From Mucilaginibacter flavidus (GTDB lineage: Bacteria; Bacteroidota; Bacteroidia; Sphingobacteriales; Sphingobacteriaceae): DNA of 64,000 nucleotides. The translations under genes were made by a program, and so were the position numbers. This document shows positions 16,622 through 25,225 of the stretch, in pieces; position 1 is the stretch's first letter, and every line of letters starts with the position of its first letter. The DNA is taken from contig NZ_JAMXOE010000003.1 in NCBI RefSeq assembly GCF_024055575.1, forward strand, positions 1 to 64,000. The letters are read 5' to 3'. The notes below the pieces were generated by a model. The model was not told the origin of the DNA. It made no database searches and saw only the letters and a list, made by a program, of their open reading frames with translations.

Positions 16622-17677
16622 TTAAATAGCTGAAACCAGCATTAATGAATGATATTTATTTTGATAGTGGTTGTATAGCAATATTTTTTTCGAGGTAGCT
16701 GTAAACTCAGGGGTTTGCAAAACAGCCTTGGGTACTACTCCTTTTTTTACAATGTTCGCTGCCAACCATAAGGCAAATGTTGATGCCACAGTATATTCAC
16801 CACAAAGGTGTTTGTAGGCGGCTAAAGTGGTGTTTTTAAACAGCGAATCGCAAACCTGGGTATAAACAGCATCATTCCTGGTGTCGCCGTTTTTGCCGGT
16901 TATCACAAGGTCAATATCCGCAGCTGTTAACGAATGCTCGTATAAAAATGCGGTAATGCGCTTTTCAACGTCGGTCGGTTTATAAAAGAACGTGTGTCCC
17001 AGCAACTCGGCCTGGTTGTCTGCCGATGCTTTATCTGTTAGCAGGAAAAAACCCGCACCTTCGCCGCCAATGGTTCCTTTTGTGTTATGGTCGTATAACG
17101 ACAGATTGGTCACAGGCTCCCGCTTGTATAAACCCAAACGGGTTAAAACGGTAAAGCTGGTGTCCACCATTTCTTCGGTTCCACCCACCAGGATATTGTC
17201 GGCTTCCTGCTCAATTAAAAGCATAGTTGCATCAAGCAGTGCACTTTCAAACGACATGCCCTTGTGCACAAACGTGTTGTTATAGGCATGGCATTGCAGC
17301 ATCAGCGCTATTTGAGCAGCTACTGTATTGTGGGTTGATTGTATAAAGGCGGTAGGGGGAAGCAACTCTTCTTCCTGTTCAATTATGCGGGTTAAAAAGG
17401 TAACGGTATCTTCCATGCAGCCAAACGCCGTACCGGTGATTATGGCGCCGGGCATTTCAACATTGCCGTTTATCAAGCATTCTTTTGCTGCAGATACGCC
17501 CATTTTTATCACATGGCTCATCCGCCGTATTTGCTTCGGATCGATGAACTTTTTATAATCGGGTTCAATGGCCCTTAAACGTGTCCCTTCATATTCAACA
17601 ACGTCTGTTAAAAAGCCCTGGTTGCCAAAAGTATTTTGTGCCGATATACAGGCCGATGAGCGGATATATACTTTCAT
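16622..17677 (-). CDS. ketosynthase-like chain-length-factor subunit, no active Cys
   Basis: 351 residues, KAS II-like but without catalytic residues. The position of the nucleophile reads NTFVHKGMSFESALLDA, with no Cys. The first His motif becomes ITGKNGDTRND, and the second is degraded to KHLCGEYT. This is what chain-length factors and ApeC-type partners look like: they dimerise with an active KS and shape the cavity. The active partner is probably the gene just upstream (17680-18879). The ATG at 17677 is chosen because it starts 2 bases after that stop and begins MKVYIRSSA, the KS N-terminal strand. Confidence 0.87.
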   Translation of the reverse strand: MKVYIRSSACISAQNTFGNQGFLTDVVEYEGTRLRAIEPDYKKFIDPKQIRRMSHVIKMGVSAAKECLINGNVEMPGAIITGTAFGCMEDTVTFLTRIIEQEEELLPPTAFIQSTHNTVAAQIALMLQCHAYNNTFVHKGMSFESALLDATMLLIEQEADNILVGGTEEMVDTSFTVLTRLGLYKREPVTNLSLYDHNTKGTIGGEGAGFFLLTDKASADNQAELLGHTFFYKPTDVEKRITAFLYEHSLTAADIDLVITGKNGDTRNDAVYTQVCDSLFKNTTLAAYKHLCGEYTVASTFALWLAANIVKKGVVPKAVLQTPEFTATSKKILLYNHYQNKYHSLMLVSAI

Positions 17678-17679
17678 GG

Positions 17680-18879
17680 TTAAACTGCTGAAAATATTAA
17701 AGATGTACAATTGCCGCCAAAGCCAAACGAGTTCGACATTACGTGCTTTATATCCTGTCCTTTTAAATATTTTGTTTCAGGTTCAAATGGCAGGTCGCTT
17801 ATCCTGGTCTTAAACCGCAGGTTAGGATAAATTAATCCGTGTTTGATAGACAATACGGAGAACACCGCCTCAATACCGCCGCTTGCACCCAGTGTATGCC
17901 CGGTAAATGATTTAGTCGAGCTTACAGGTGGGTAGTTTGGATCGAATAACCGCTTAACTGCAGTACCTTCAGCGCTGTCGTTATTTTGAGTGCCGGTACC
18001 ATGCAGGTTAATGTAACTGATATCGGCCGGTTGCAAGCCGCTTTTTGCCAGCGCGCCTTTCATAGCCATGTATGAGCCGGTACCCTCAGGCGACGATGCT
18101 GTTTGGTGGTAAGCATCGTTGCTGTTATTATAGCCGCTTAGTTTGCAATAAGCAGGGTTGGTTAGTGTTTTTGCTACCTTATCCGAAACCAATACTACGT
18201 AACCGGCACCCTCGCCAAGATTTAATCCTTCGCGGTGCTCGTCAAACGGTTTGCAAAACTCTTTGTCCAGTATCATTAATGTATTAAAGCCATTTAACGT
18301 AAACTTGGTAAGGGCATCAACTCCACCCGCCACTGCTACGTCCAGCATGTTGTTTTTTATTAGCCTGGCGGCATAAAAAATAGCGTTGGCCGATGATGAG
18401 CAGGCCGTGCTGATGGTAGTCATAAAATCGGTAATGCCCAGCTGGTCGGCCACAATCTCCGTCATGCTGCCGCACTCGTGGTCGAACACGTTTTTCAGTT
18501 TGCCCTTGCTGTTATCGGCCAAAAACTCCACGAAAAAATCTTCGCTTTTATCCATACCGCCAACCGAGTTAGCCGAGACAAAGCCGGTGCGCAGCTCCTT
18601 TAAGTTTGGGATTGCGGCATCGTTTAATGCTTCGCGTGCTGCAACCAGGCTCAGCAGTGCTGTGCGGCTGTTGTGGGTGGTTGGCCCTGTAACAGCAATC
18701 AATTCCTCATCGGTTAATTTAACCTCGGCTACGGGCAGCTTATGGCGGTGTATGGTATTAAGCAAAGTAATCTCCGCCATGCCGGCTTCACCGCGTTCGA
18801 ACGCAGCAAGGTGTTCCGTTACATTATTCCCTATCGCCGAAATTACACCCACACCTGCCACGTAAACTGATTGACTCAT
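17680..18879 (-). CDS. beta-ketoacyl-ACP synthase, active aryl-polyene type
   Basis: 399 residues, FabF-like with an intact triad: Cys160 in ISTACSSSANAI, His in INLHGTGTQNND, and His in FTGHTLGASGGIEA. The acyl-pocket loop SFGFGGNC is also present. It likely elongates the coumaroyl-primed polyene with malonyl-ACP, paired with the inactive subunit encoded 2 bases downstream, as ApeO pairs with ApeC in characterised aryl-polyene systems. The pairing is inference from order and motifs. Confidence 0.92.
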   Translation of the reverse strand: MSQSVYVAGVGVISAIGNNVTEHLAAFERGEAGMAEITLLNTIHRHKLPVAEVKLTDEELIAVTGPTTHNSRTALLSLVAAREALNDAAIPNLKELRTGFVSANSVGGMDKSEDFFVEFLADNSKGKLKNVFDHECGSMTEIVADQLGITDFMTTISTACSSSANAIFYAARLIKNNMLDVAVAGGVDALTKFTLNGFNTLMILDKEFCKPFDEHREGLNLGEGAGYVVLVSDKVAKTLTNPAYCKLSGYNNSNDAYHQTASSPEGTGSYMAMKGALAKSGLQPADISYINLHGTGTQNNDSAEGTAVKRLFDPNYPPVSSTKSFTGHTLGASGGIEAVFSVLSIKHGLIYPNLRFKTRISDLPFEPETKYLKGQDIKHVMSNSFGFGGNCTSLIFSAV

Positions 18880-18887
18880 ATAGCTAT

Positions 18888-19508
18888 TTAAATAGTATTA
18901 AAAATGCTGTCTATATTTTCAGGCGAAAATAATAAAGCTTGTTCATTTTTTTTCTTTTCAACCAAAAACAAGGTTGCTTTGTAATCCTGCCCCAAAACAT
19001 CGGCCCAGCCACAAATACAGGCTTGCAAAATATCATTGTCGAGCAGATAATTTACCTGTTGCGCTATAAAAGCTGCGTCGAATTTTTCCTGTATGAAAAA
19101 AGCATGCTCGCCTTTAAAATTATTCCTGATACAAATTTCTCCAATAACGATGTTGGGCAAGGTGTAAACAAATACGGAAGGGCTCGGGATATCACTTATG
19201 GTATCGAAATACTTGAGGTCGTTATCCAAACTTGAGTTTGAATTGGTCAAAACTACACCAATTTCCTCCGGTTCATAATTAAATCGTTCGAAATCGTCTT
19301 TCAATAATATTTCAGCCGTGAGCCAGCCCAGTTTGCCTAAATTATCCATTTTATAAAATTTTGGATAATTGAAGTGGAAGTGCTGGTAAACCGAAAGCAG
19401 AAATGCTGTAATATCAGTCCCCGGGTTTTTAAATAGCGTTATACCATTTTTATTTACCGCATTTTTGGCGATGGTGCAGGTGGATGATAAGTATTTGTTT
19501 GTTGCCAA
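18888..19508 (-). CDS. short ketosynthase-like protein, N-terminal half only
   Basis: 206 residues. VVLTNSNSSLDNDLKYF and the later PSPSVFVYTLPNIVIGEI match the part of FabF-like enzymes just before the nucleophile elbow (strand, then dimer-interface helix). The sequence ends before any active-site histidines, and no nucleophile Cys is present where the fold would need one (KGEHAFFIQEKF). It is therefore a truncated thiolase-fold protein and cannot condense by itself. Similar short proteins occur in flexirubin-type loci, which suggests a scaffold or partner role rather than decay. It lies 8 bases upstream of the active KS gene. Confidence 0.75.
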   Translation of the reverse strand: MATNKYLSSTCTIAKNAVNKNGITLFKNPGTDITAFLLSVYQHFHFNYPKFYKMDNLGKLGWLTAEILLKDDFERFNYEPEEIGVVLTNSNSSLDNDLKYFDTISDIPSPSVFVYTLPNIVIGEICIRNNFKGEHAFFIQEKFDAAFIAQQVNYLLDNDILQACICGWADVLGQDYKATLFLVEKKKNEQALLFSPENIDSIFNTI

Positions 19509-19591
19509 TTTTTATCTTGCTTATTTTCTGAACTGGGATTTTTCACCAGTTGTTTTATTTTTTAAGGCGTTCAGGATGGCTTTGCCGTTAA

Positions 19592-19655
19592 ACTGATTTA
19601 AAGATTTACAGGATGCATTTTTTCATCATGATAATCTGTTAATCCTTTAATCATG
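19592..19655. repeat. imperfect palindromic element, ATTTACAGGAT type
   Basis: GATTTAAAGATTTACAGGATG (from 19594) pairs imperfectly with CATCATGATAATCTGTTAATCC (ending near 19645) and CTTTAATC beyond it. It fills most of the gap between two ketosynthase genes of the leftward block, so a transcript through it could fold there. One copy in this window. Confidence 0.6.
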
Positions 19656-19657
19656 GT

Positions 19658-20800
19658 TCATTTTCCAATTATCACCGCCGCATTACAGCCCCCAAACCCT
19701 GATGCTGTTTTAATAAAATTAACAGCATCAATTTGCAATGGAGATGTACACACGTTTACCTCGCTGGTTACGCCATTTTCTGCAAAGCCCAAAGTGGGTA
19801 TCACCAGGTTCTCTTTTAATGATTGTATAAAAACAATAGATTCAATCAAACCCGCTGCGCCTAAAGTATGCCCGTAATATCCTTTTAAACTATTTAATGG
19901 GACCGATTGCAAGCCCGATAGGGCCAGAGCACTTGCTTCCATCTCATCGTTATAAACGGTAGCCGTGCCATGTGCTGATATAAAATCAATATCAGCTACG
20001 GCCAACCCTGCGTCGCTCATTGCTTGTTTCACTGCTTGCGCCAGCCCTGCCCCGGTGCGTGACGGCCCCGAAATATGGTTGGCATCATTGCTTACCGAGC
20101 CACCCTTGACTTTAATACTACCTTCAAATTTCTTTTGGGTGGATAGTATGATTGTTGCCGCTCCTTCGCCCAAATTCAACCCGTCACGACTTTTATCAAA
20201 AGGCCTGCAAACCGCCGGACTAAGTGCCTGGAACGATTGAAAGCCTGAAACTATAAACTTCGAAATAACGTCGGCCCCGGCTATCACAACGTTTTCATAT
20301 TGACCAGCCTTTAACAAGCGCATACCAGTTATAATTGACATTACACCCGATATGCAGGCATTGGATATAATGATGGATTGGTTTTGAAAACCAAAATATT
20401 CTGCTACCAGTTTTGCGGACGCTGGCATTGCTATTCGTTGCTGTAATGCCGGGTTGTTTTCTTCTGTTTCCAGCAGGCTGATGTTGCCTTTTGTACTGGA
20501 GATTATTAAAACTGTTTTCTTTTCTTTTGGGTCGATGCCGCTATCGATTAAAGCATCGGCAATGGAGGCGATAAGCAGTTGTTCAAATTTTGTATAACCT
20601 TCGCCGGATTGGAGAAACCGGGCATTTTCATCAAATAATGAAGCATAAAATGGAATAGGGGATAAGTTTGCGTTGTTATGTTGTTTTACTCCCGATACAC
20701 CATTTTTAAGCTGCTCAAAGTTCTCGGTCGTAGTTTTACCCAGCGGCGATAAAATGTTATCAGCAACTACAAAAACATCATGCTCACTAATCTTGCTCAT
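19658..20800 (-). CDS. beta-ketoacyl-ACP synthase, FabF-like
   Basis: 380 residues with an intact triad: Cys149 in ISNACISGVMSI, His in ISAHGTATVYND, and His in GYYGHTLGAAGLIES. The C-terminal SGFGGCNAAV loop is normal. Being slightly shorter and divergent from the KS at 17680-18879, it may use a different chain length, for example initiating on the aryl starter (ApeR-like role). It begins 3 bases after the ApeP-like gene and is followed by a 149-base gap holding a palindrome. Confidence 0.9.
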   Translation of the reverse strand: MSKISEHDVFVVADNILSPLGKTTTENFEQLKNGVSGVKQHNNANLSPIPFYASLFDENARFLQSGEGYTKFEQLLIASIADALIDSGIDPKEKKTVLIISSTKGNISLLETEENNPALQQRIAMPASAKLVAEYFGFQNQSIIISNACISGVMSIITGMRLLKAGQYENVVIAGADVISKFIVSGFQSFQALSPAVCRPFDKSRDGLNLGEGAATIILSTQKKFEGSIKVKGGSVSNDANHISGPSRTGAGLAQAVKQAMSDAGLAVADIDFISAHGTATVYNDEMEASALALSGLQSVPLNSLKGYYGHTLGAAGLIESIVFIQSLKENLVIPTLGFAENGVTSEVNVCTSPLQIDAVNFIKTASGFGGCNAAVIIGK

Positions 20801-20803
20801 AAT

Positions 20804-21247
20804 TTATTCATCGCCTATAAATACTTTCATTTCGCATTGCGCCAGTAAATTGCCATTATGCCAAACCTTTCCATCAATTACGGTAACATTAAATATTTGG
20901 TTTTGTATAGTGATTTCGGTTGTTAACTCGTTGCCAACTTTGGGCAGATCAAAAACCTCGAAATCTTTAACAGCACCAATGTAGCCCGTCTCAACAGGTT
21001 TATTGTCTTTTTGTGCCATGTACCCCGCACGTAAAGCCGCAGTTTGCGCTATATTTTCCATCAATCCTGCTTCCTGGAAAACGCCGTTCTTCGCAAATAC
21101 ATTGTCGCGGTCAATTGTAAAACTGCTTTTGGTTGTCAATTCATCGGCATAAAGCAACTTACCCACCATTACAAAAGGTGCTTTTTGCGGAATAAGCGCG
21201 CGTATATCTTCAACCGGTAAGCCCATATCAGGAATATAAGCCCCCAT
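20804..21247 (-). CDS. ApeP-like HotDog dehydratase
   Basis: 147 residues (or 140 from the second ATG, at 21226). ALIPQKAPFVMVGKLL is the N-terminal HotDog signature. The active helix lacks the HFPG motif and reads NGVFQEAGLMENIAQTAA, as in the ApeP family of aryl-polyene dehydratases, where the acid is in the ENIAQ segment. It likely acts with the ApeI-like protein in the dehydration steps. The ATG at 21247 overlaps the FabG gene by 20 bases, while the one at 21226 lies just past its stop. The latter is equally credible. Confidence 0.82.
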   Translation of the reverse strand: MGAYIPDMGLPVEDIRALIPQKAPFVMVGKLLYADELTTKSSFTIDRDNVFAKNGVFQEAGLMENIAQTAALRAGYMAQKDNKPVETGYIGAVKDFEVFDLPKVGNELTTEITIQNQIFNVTVIDGKVWHNGNLLAQCEMKVFIGDE

Positions 21248-21956
21248 TTACCGAAAGCACCTGCCCGGTTATATAAGAAGCATCAGGCGAGGCCAAAAAG
21301 GCCGCTGCATGTGCCACTTCCTCAGGCAGGCCAAAACGGCGGGCAGGAATAATCATTTTTAATTCTTTTTCATCAAGTCCTTCAGTCATGTCGGTTTTAA
21401 TAAAACCGGGAGCAATTGCATTTACGGTAATTCCCTGCCGTGCAATTTCCTGCGCCAAGGCCTTGGTAGCGCCAATAACCCCGGCCTTTGCAGCCGAGTA
21501 ATTGGTTTGTCCGGCCAGGCCCTTCAGGCCCGAAAGTGAAACGATATTAACTATTCGCCCGTATTTGTGGCTGAGCATGCTGTTCAAAACCAACCGGGTT
21601 ACATGAAAAAAGCTGTCGAGGTTGGTTTTTAAAACATTGTCCCACTGCTCTTCGGCCATCCAGGCCATCAGGCTGTCGTCGCGGATGCCGGCATTGTTTA
21701 TCAGTATCTCGATGTATTTATCTTTGTTGGCTTCAATCCAGCCCCCAAGCGTTTGTTTTATCTGTTCCCTATCGGCAACATCAAATGGCATCAGTTCGCC
21801 GCTGCCTCCTTGGTCTTGTATGGCGACCAAAGTTTTATTAGCCTCATCGATATTGCTTTTATAATTTACCAGCACATGGTAGCCCAAAGCCGCCAGCTTT
21901 AAGCAGATTGCCCTGCCTATGCCACGTGAGCCGCCGGTAACCAGTGCGCATTTCAT
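21228..21956 (-). CDS. 3-oxoacyl-ACP reductase, FabG-like
   Basis: 242 residues, the canonical FabG length. The cofactor loop TGGSRGIGRAI, the NNAG motif (LINNAGIRDDS), the catalytic Ser (NIVSLSGLKG) and the Tyr/Lys pair YSAAK are all present, followed by APGFIKTDM. It reduces beta-ketoacyl-ACP with NADPH, giving the hydroxy intermediate for the dehydratases (ApeQ-like role). Its ATG overlaps the ammonia-lyase stop in an ATGA, so translation is coupled. Confidence 0.93.
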   Translation of the reverse strand: MKCALVTGGSRGIGRAICLKLAALGYHVLVNYKSNIDEANKTLVAIQDQGGSGELMPFDVADREQIKQTLGGWIEANKDKYIEILINNAGIRDDSLMAWMAEEQWDNVLKTNLDSFFHVTRLVLNSMLSHKYGRIVNIVSLSGLKGLAGQTNYSAAKAGVIGATKALAQEIARQGITVNAIAPGFIKTDMTEGLDEKELKMIIPARRFGLPEEVAHAAAFLASPDASYITGQVLSVNGGLYS

Positions 21957-23503
21957 TTGGAAAAGGATGTTATGTGGTCTGCTGATTCAAGAAAAGTTTT
22001 AACCCTTTCCAGGTCCTTATATTTTGGTGCATCCTCAATAAATACCGGGAATATCGCCCTCACTTCATCGTATAGTTTGCGTGATATAGTCGATAGCTTA
22101 TCCTTGCATTCCAAATAATCTATCGCCTGTAAAATCGTCATCAGGTGGATGCCCAGCACCTCGAAGGAGTTATCGATAACCCTTTTAGTCATCAATGCCG
22201 CATTGCAACCCATACTTACTATGTCCTGGTTGTCGTTGTTGTTAGGTATGCTGTGCACATACATCGGGAACGATAAAGTTTGGTTTTCGGCGGTAGTGGA
22301 AGTAGCCGTAAACTGCATACCCTGCATACCAAAATTTAAACCCAGCACGCCAAGATTTACAAATGGTGGCAGCTTTTGATTCAGCTTGGCATTCAGTAGG
22401 TAATTTAACTGTCGTTCGGCCAGCATCGATACACGGGTCATGGCAATTTTTAATTTATCCATCTCCAGCGATACATAATCACCGTGAAAGTTACCGCCGT
22501 GGAAAATATTGTGGTTTTCATGGTCAATCACAGGGTTGTCGTTAACCGAGTTCAATTCATTTACAACCGTATTTTCAACCTGTGCGATGGTGTCATAAAT
22601 AGGCCCTAAAATCTGGGTTACACAACGCAATGAATAATATTCCTGCACCTTATCCTCAAATATTTCATAGTCAAGGTTGTCGGGGTTGTATAAATGTTCT
22701 GAGCGGTCGCGTATCATTTTGCTGTCTTTCAAAATATCGCGCATCATGCCTGCGATAGCGTTTTGGCCGACATGGCGTTTTACCACGTTCAGTTCATGAG
22801 AATAATGATCGTCAAACGCTTCCACAATCTCGTTTATCATCGCCGAAAACAACACCGACCAGTTCAATAGTTTTTTAGCCTGTATGATATTGAGCATACC
22901 AATGCCTGTCATGGCCGAGGTACCGTTCAAAATAGCCAGCCCCTCGCGTATGTGAATAGACAGCGGTTTAATATTGAATCTGTTGAAGATATCCATCGTT
23001 GGATGAACGGCATCTTCAAAAATTACTTCGCCCTCGCCAATTAAAACCAGGCCAAGGTGGGCCAGTTGCACCAAATCGCCGCTGGCGCCCACACCGCCGT
23101 GTTCGAAAATACAGGGTGCAATGTCTTTGTTAATTAATTCTTTCAGTAACTCAACAACGTCGGTATGCACGCCTGAATATGCCTGCATAAAGCTGTTTAA
23201 CCGGGCAATCATTAAAGCTTTGGATAGCTGTGCAGTCATCAGCTTGCCGCTGCCCGATGAATGGCTGCGGATAAGATTGTATTGTAGCTGCAATATATTA
23301 TCCTCGCTAACCTTGTACTGCGCCATCGGCCCAAAGCCGGTATTTATCCCATAAATCAGCTTGTTTGACGAGAATTGTTTAAGGAACTCGAAGTTGGTGT
23401 TAATTTTATTTAAAGCGGCTGAATCGAGTGTAACCTCGTTTTTTTTAAATATCAGTTCAGAAAAATCGTTTAAAGAAAGAGGACTTTGTCCAACATGTAT
23501 CAT
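21953..23503 (-). CDS. tyrosine ammonia-lyase (HAL/PAL family)
   Basis: 516 residues. Ala-Ser-Gly in GGVGASGDLVQLAHL forms the MIO electrophile (Ser141 from ATG 23503). YGINTGFGP, NTEN-like LNSVNDNPV and the C-terminal SIPNNNDNQDIVSMG segment fit the family. The selectivity loop is NLIRSHSSG, like the TAL of flexirubin clusters rather than histidine utilisation enzymes. It would deaminate tyrosine to 4-coumarate, the aryl starter unit. No hut genes are near. ATG 23503 is preferred over a TTG two codons earlier. It overlaps the fabG start by 4 bases. Confidence 0.92.
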   Translation of the reverse strand: MIHVGQSPLSLNDFSELIFKKNEVTLDSAALNKINTNFEFLKQFSSNKLIYGINTGFGPMAQYKVSEDNILQLQYNLIRSHSSGSGKLMTAQLSKALMIARLNSFMQAYSGVHTDVVELLKELINKDIAPCIFEHGGVGASGDLVQLAHLGLVLIGEGEVIFEDAVHPTMDIFNRFNIKPLSIHIREGLAILNGTSAMTGIGMLNIIQAKKLLNWSVLFSAMINEIVEAFDDHYSHELNVVKRHVGQNAIAGMMRDILKDSKMIRDRSEHLYNPDNLDYEIFEDKVQEYYSLRCVTQILGPIYDTIAQVENTVVNELNSVNDNPVIDHENHNIFHGGNFHGDYVSLEMDKLKIAMTRVSMLAERQLNYLLNAKLNQKLPPFVNLGVLGLNFGMQGMQFTATSTTAENQTLSFPMYVHSIPNNNDNQDIVSMGCNAALMTKRVIDNSFEVLGIHLMTILQAIDYLECKDKLSTISRKLYDEVRAIFPVFIEDAPKYKDLERVKTFLESADHITSFSK

Positions 23504-23683
23504 GGGCAAAAATTAATGTTTTGTCAGGGTGAATAATAATCCGCTAAAGTATAAAATATATGCAAAACGGGTTAATGTAAACTGCAATAACACCTGGAAT
23601 GGGTTAAGGTTTTAGGTATTTACACTGGCAACGCGCAGGGGTGGTACGGCAACGGCAATAAGTTAAGGAAACCAGCAGTATTT

Positions 23684-23807
23684 AGCCCCCTCTAAATCTC
23701 CCCCGGTAGGGGAGACATTAGCTTCGCTCATGGCATTTTTCTTCAAATCCTTCCGCTAACCAGCGGAGAGGATTATTACATGAGGCCTTCGCCGTTTAGG
23801 TGGGGCT
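23684..23807. repeat. imperfect palindromic element, CCCCCTCTAAATC type
   Basis: It starts AGCCCCCTCTAAATC (23684) and ends near GTTTAGGTGGGGCTTC (23794-23809), which pair imperfectly. The inner hairpins CTCCCCCGGTAGGGGAG (23699-23715) and TCCGCTAACCAGCGGA (about 23751-23766) are strong. The rest of the 23504-23807 gap (AT-rich, then GC-mixed) shows no gene. The element reaches the ligase stop codon. Confidence 0.65.
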
Positions 23808-25100
23808 TCACGCCCGTTTATCAATAAATTTTATCGCTTTCCTGCTTGCCTCGCTGAATTGTATTTTCTGTATCTCTTCAGCAGTCACATATTTTATATG
23901 CGGACTAACGCGTAGCCTTGCCTGCAAATAAGCGCGTATCCGGTGATCGCATTCGTCCGTCAATTCGGCAGGCACAACGTATAGCGATACCTGGTCCATA
24001 CCGATATCGTTTGATGATACCTCAATAACAAAATCCCTGATTTCTTCGCGCTCATTTAACAGTTCGAAAAGCGCCGGAGGGTATAGGGTAGTGCCTTTAA
24101 ACTTAATCATCTGTTTTTTACGACCCATAATGGGCGAAAGTCGCAATGTTGTGCGGCCGCAGGTGCAGGGTTCGTCACTATATGTGCAAATATCCCCGGT
24201 TTTGTACCGCAGCAACGGCATGCCTTCCACGCCTAAGGTGGTAATGGTTACTTCGCCGGGCGTGCCGGGAGCCACCTGCTGGTCGTTTTCGTCAAGTAAC
24301 TCAACAATAACCAAATCGGCCTGGTTATGGCCCCCCTTGCCTGCGCCACATTCTGTAAACGCGGTTTGCATTTCGGTGGAGGCGTAGGTTGAGTATAGCT
24401 TAATATCCCAACTTTCGGTGATTTTCCGGCCGAGGATGTTTAACGTAAAATCATTGTTTCGGATGTTCTCACCAATACAAACGGCCTTTTTTACCGAAGT
24501 TGAGTTGATATCGATGCCGCTATCATTTGCAAACTGGATCAGTTTTAAAATAAACGATGGCACGGCAACGATGGCAGTAGGCTTCAGCCGCTGGATGGTC
24601 TCCCACTGTAATGCCGGTACGCCCGGCCCAAGGCGGATTATACCTGCGCCAATTTTGCGAATACCCAGGTAATAAGCAATTCCGGCCATAAACTGCCTGT
24701 CGAGCGTGAGCATCAACTGATAAGTATCATCGGCGGAGCCATCAGCACATAAAAAAGAATTATACTCGTTATATGCCAGGCGGTTAAGGTCGTTTTCGGT
24801 TAATGCAATGGTTACCGGCCGGCCCAGTGTACCTGATGTTGAAGTATATTCAATGATTTTACTGCGCGGTACGCATAAAAAGTCATCGTTCTGTTGTTGC
24901 AGGTCATCTTTCGCAGTGGTTGGTATGGCACTGATATCAGCCAGCGTTTTTATGTTTTTTATGTCGATGTTGTGTTTTGCAAACAACTCCTTATAAAACG
25001 GGGAATTTTGGCTTACATAAGCTAAAAGTTCATGTAGTTTTTGCTGCTGCAAATGCGTTATTTCGTGCGAATGTTGATTGCTTTTCGTGACGATAGACAT
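23808..25100 (-). CDS. phenylacetate-CoA-ligase-like aryl acid activating enzyme
   Basis: 430 residues, PaaK-like ANL enzyme. EYTSTSGTLGRPV is the phosphate-binding loop, LYSTYASTEMQTA the adenylate motif, YKTGDIC the hinge acid, and GRKKQMIKFKG leads to the small C-terminal domain. In flexirubin-type loci this enzyme activates 4-coumarate or cinnamate for loading. It is separated from the ammonia-lyase by 304 bases containing a palindrome. ATG 25100 is chosen over TTG 25121 because a -7 promoter element covers 25119-25126. Confidence 0.88.
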   Translation of the reverse strand: MSIVTKSNQHSHEITHLQQQKLHELLAYVSQNSPFYKELFAKHNIDIKNIKTLADISAIPTTAKDDLQQQNDDFLCVPRSKIIEYTSTSGTLGRPVTIALTENDLNRLAYNEYNSFLCADGSADDTYQLMLTLDRQFMAGIAYYLGIRKIGAGIIRLGPGVPALQWETIQRLKPTAIVAVPSFILKLIQFANDSGIDINSTSVKKAVCIGENIRNNDFTLNILGRKITESWDIKLYSTYASTEMQTAFTECGAGKGGHNQADLVIVELLDENDQQVAPGTPGEVTITTLGVEGMPLLRYKTGDICTYSDEPCTCGRTTLRLSPIMGRKKQMIKFKGTTLYPPALFELLNEREEIRDFVIEVSSNDIGMDQVSLYVVPAELTDECDHRIRAYLQARLRVSPHIKYVTAEEIQKIQFSEASRKAIKFIDKRA

Positions 25101-25118
25101 TGTAATGGTAGTTGTGTC

Positions 25119-25126
25119 CAAAATTA
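25119..25126 (-). promoter_or_regulatory. predicted -7 element of the ligase gene
   Basis: Read leftward, TAATTTTG (25126 to 25119) is a perfect TAnnTTTG. The -33 TTG is not evident. Transcription would start near 25113, 13 bases before ATG 25100, which excludes the TTG start at 25121. Confidence 0.4.
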
Positions 25127-25225
25127 AAAAAAATGTGTTATGGATTGTTATATAAAGCCATAGGTATTAATATTGTTTTGCACTAACAAAACAACCGTCA
25201 GCCACAATTGTAACGTATATCAGTT

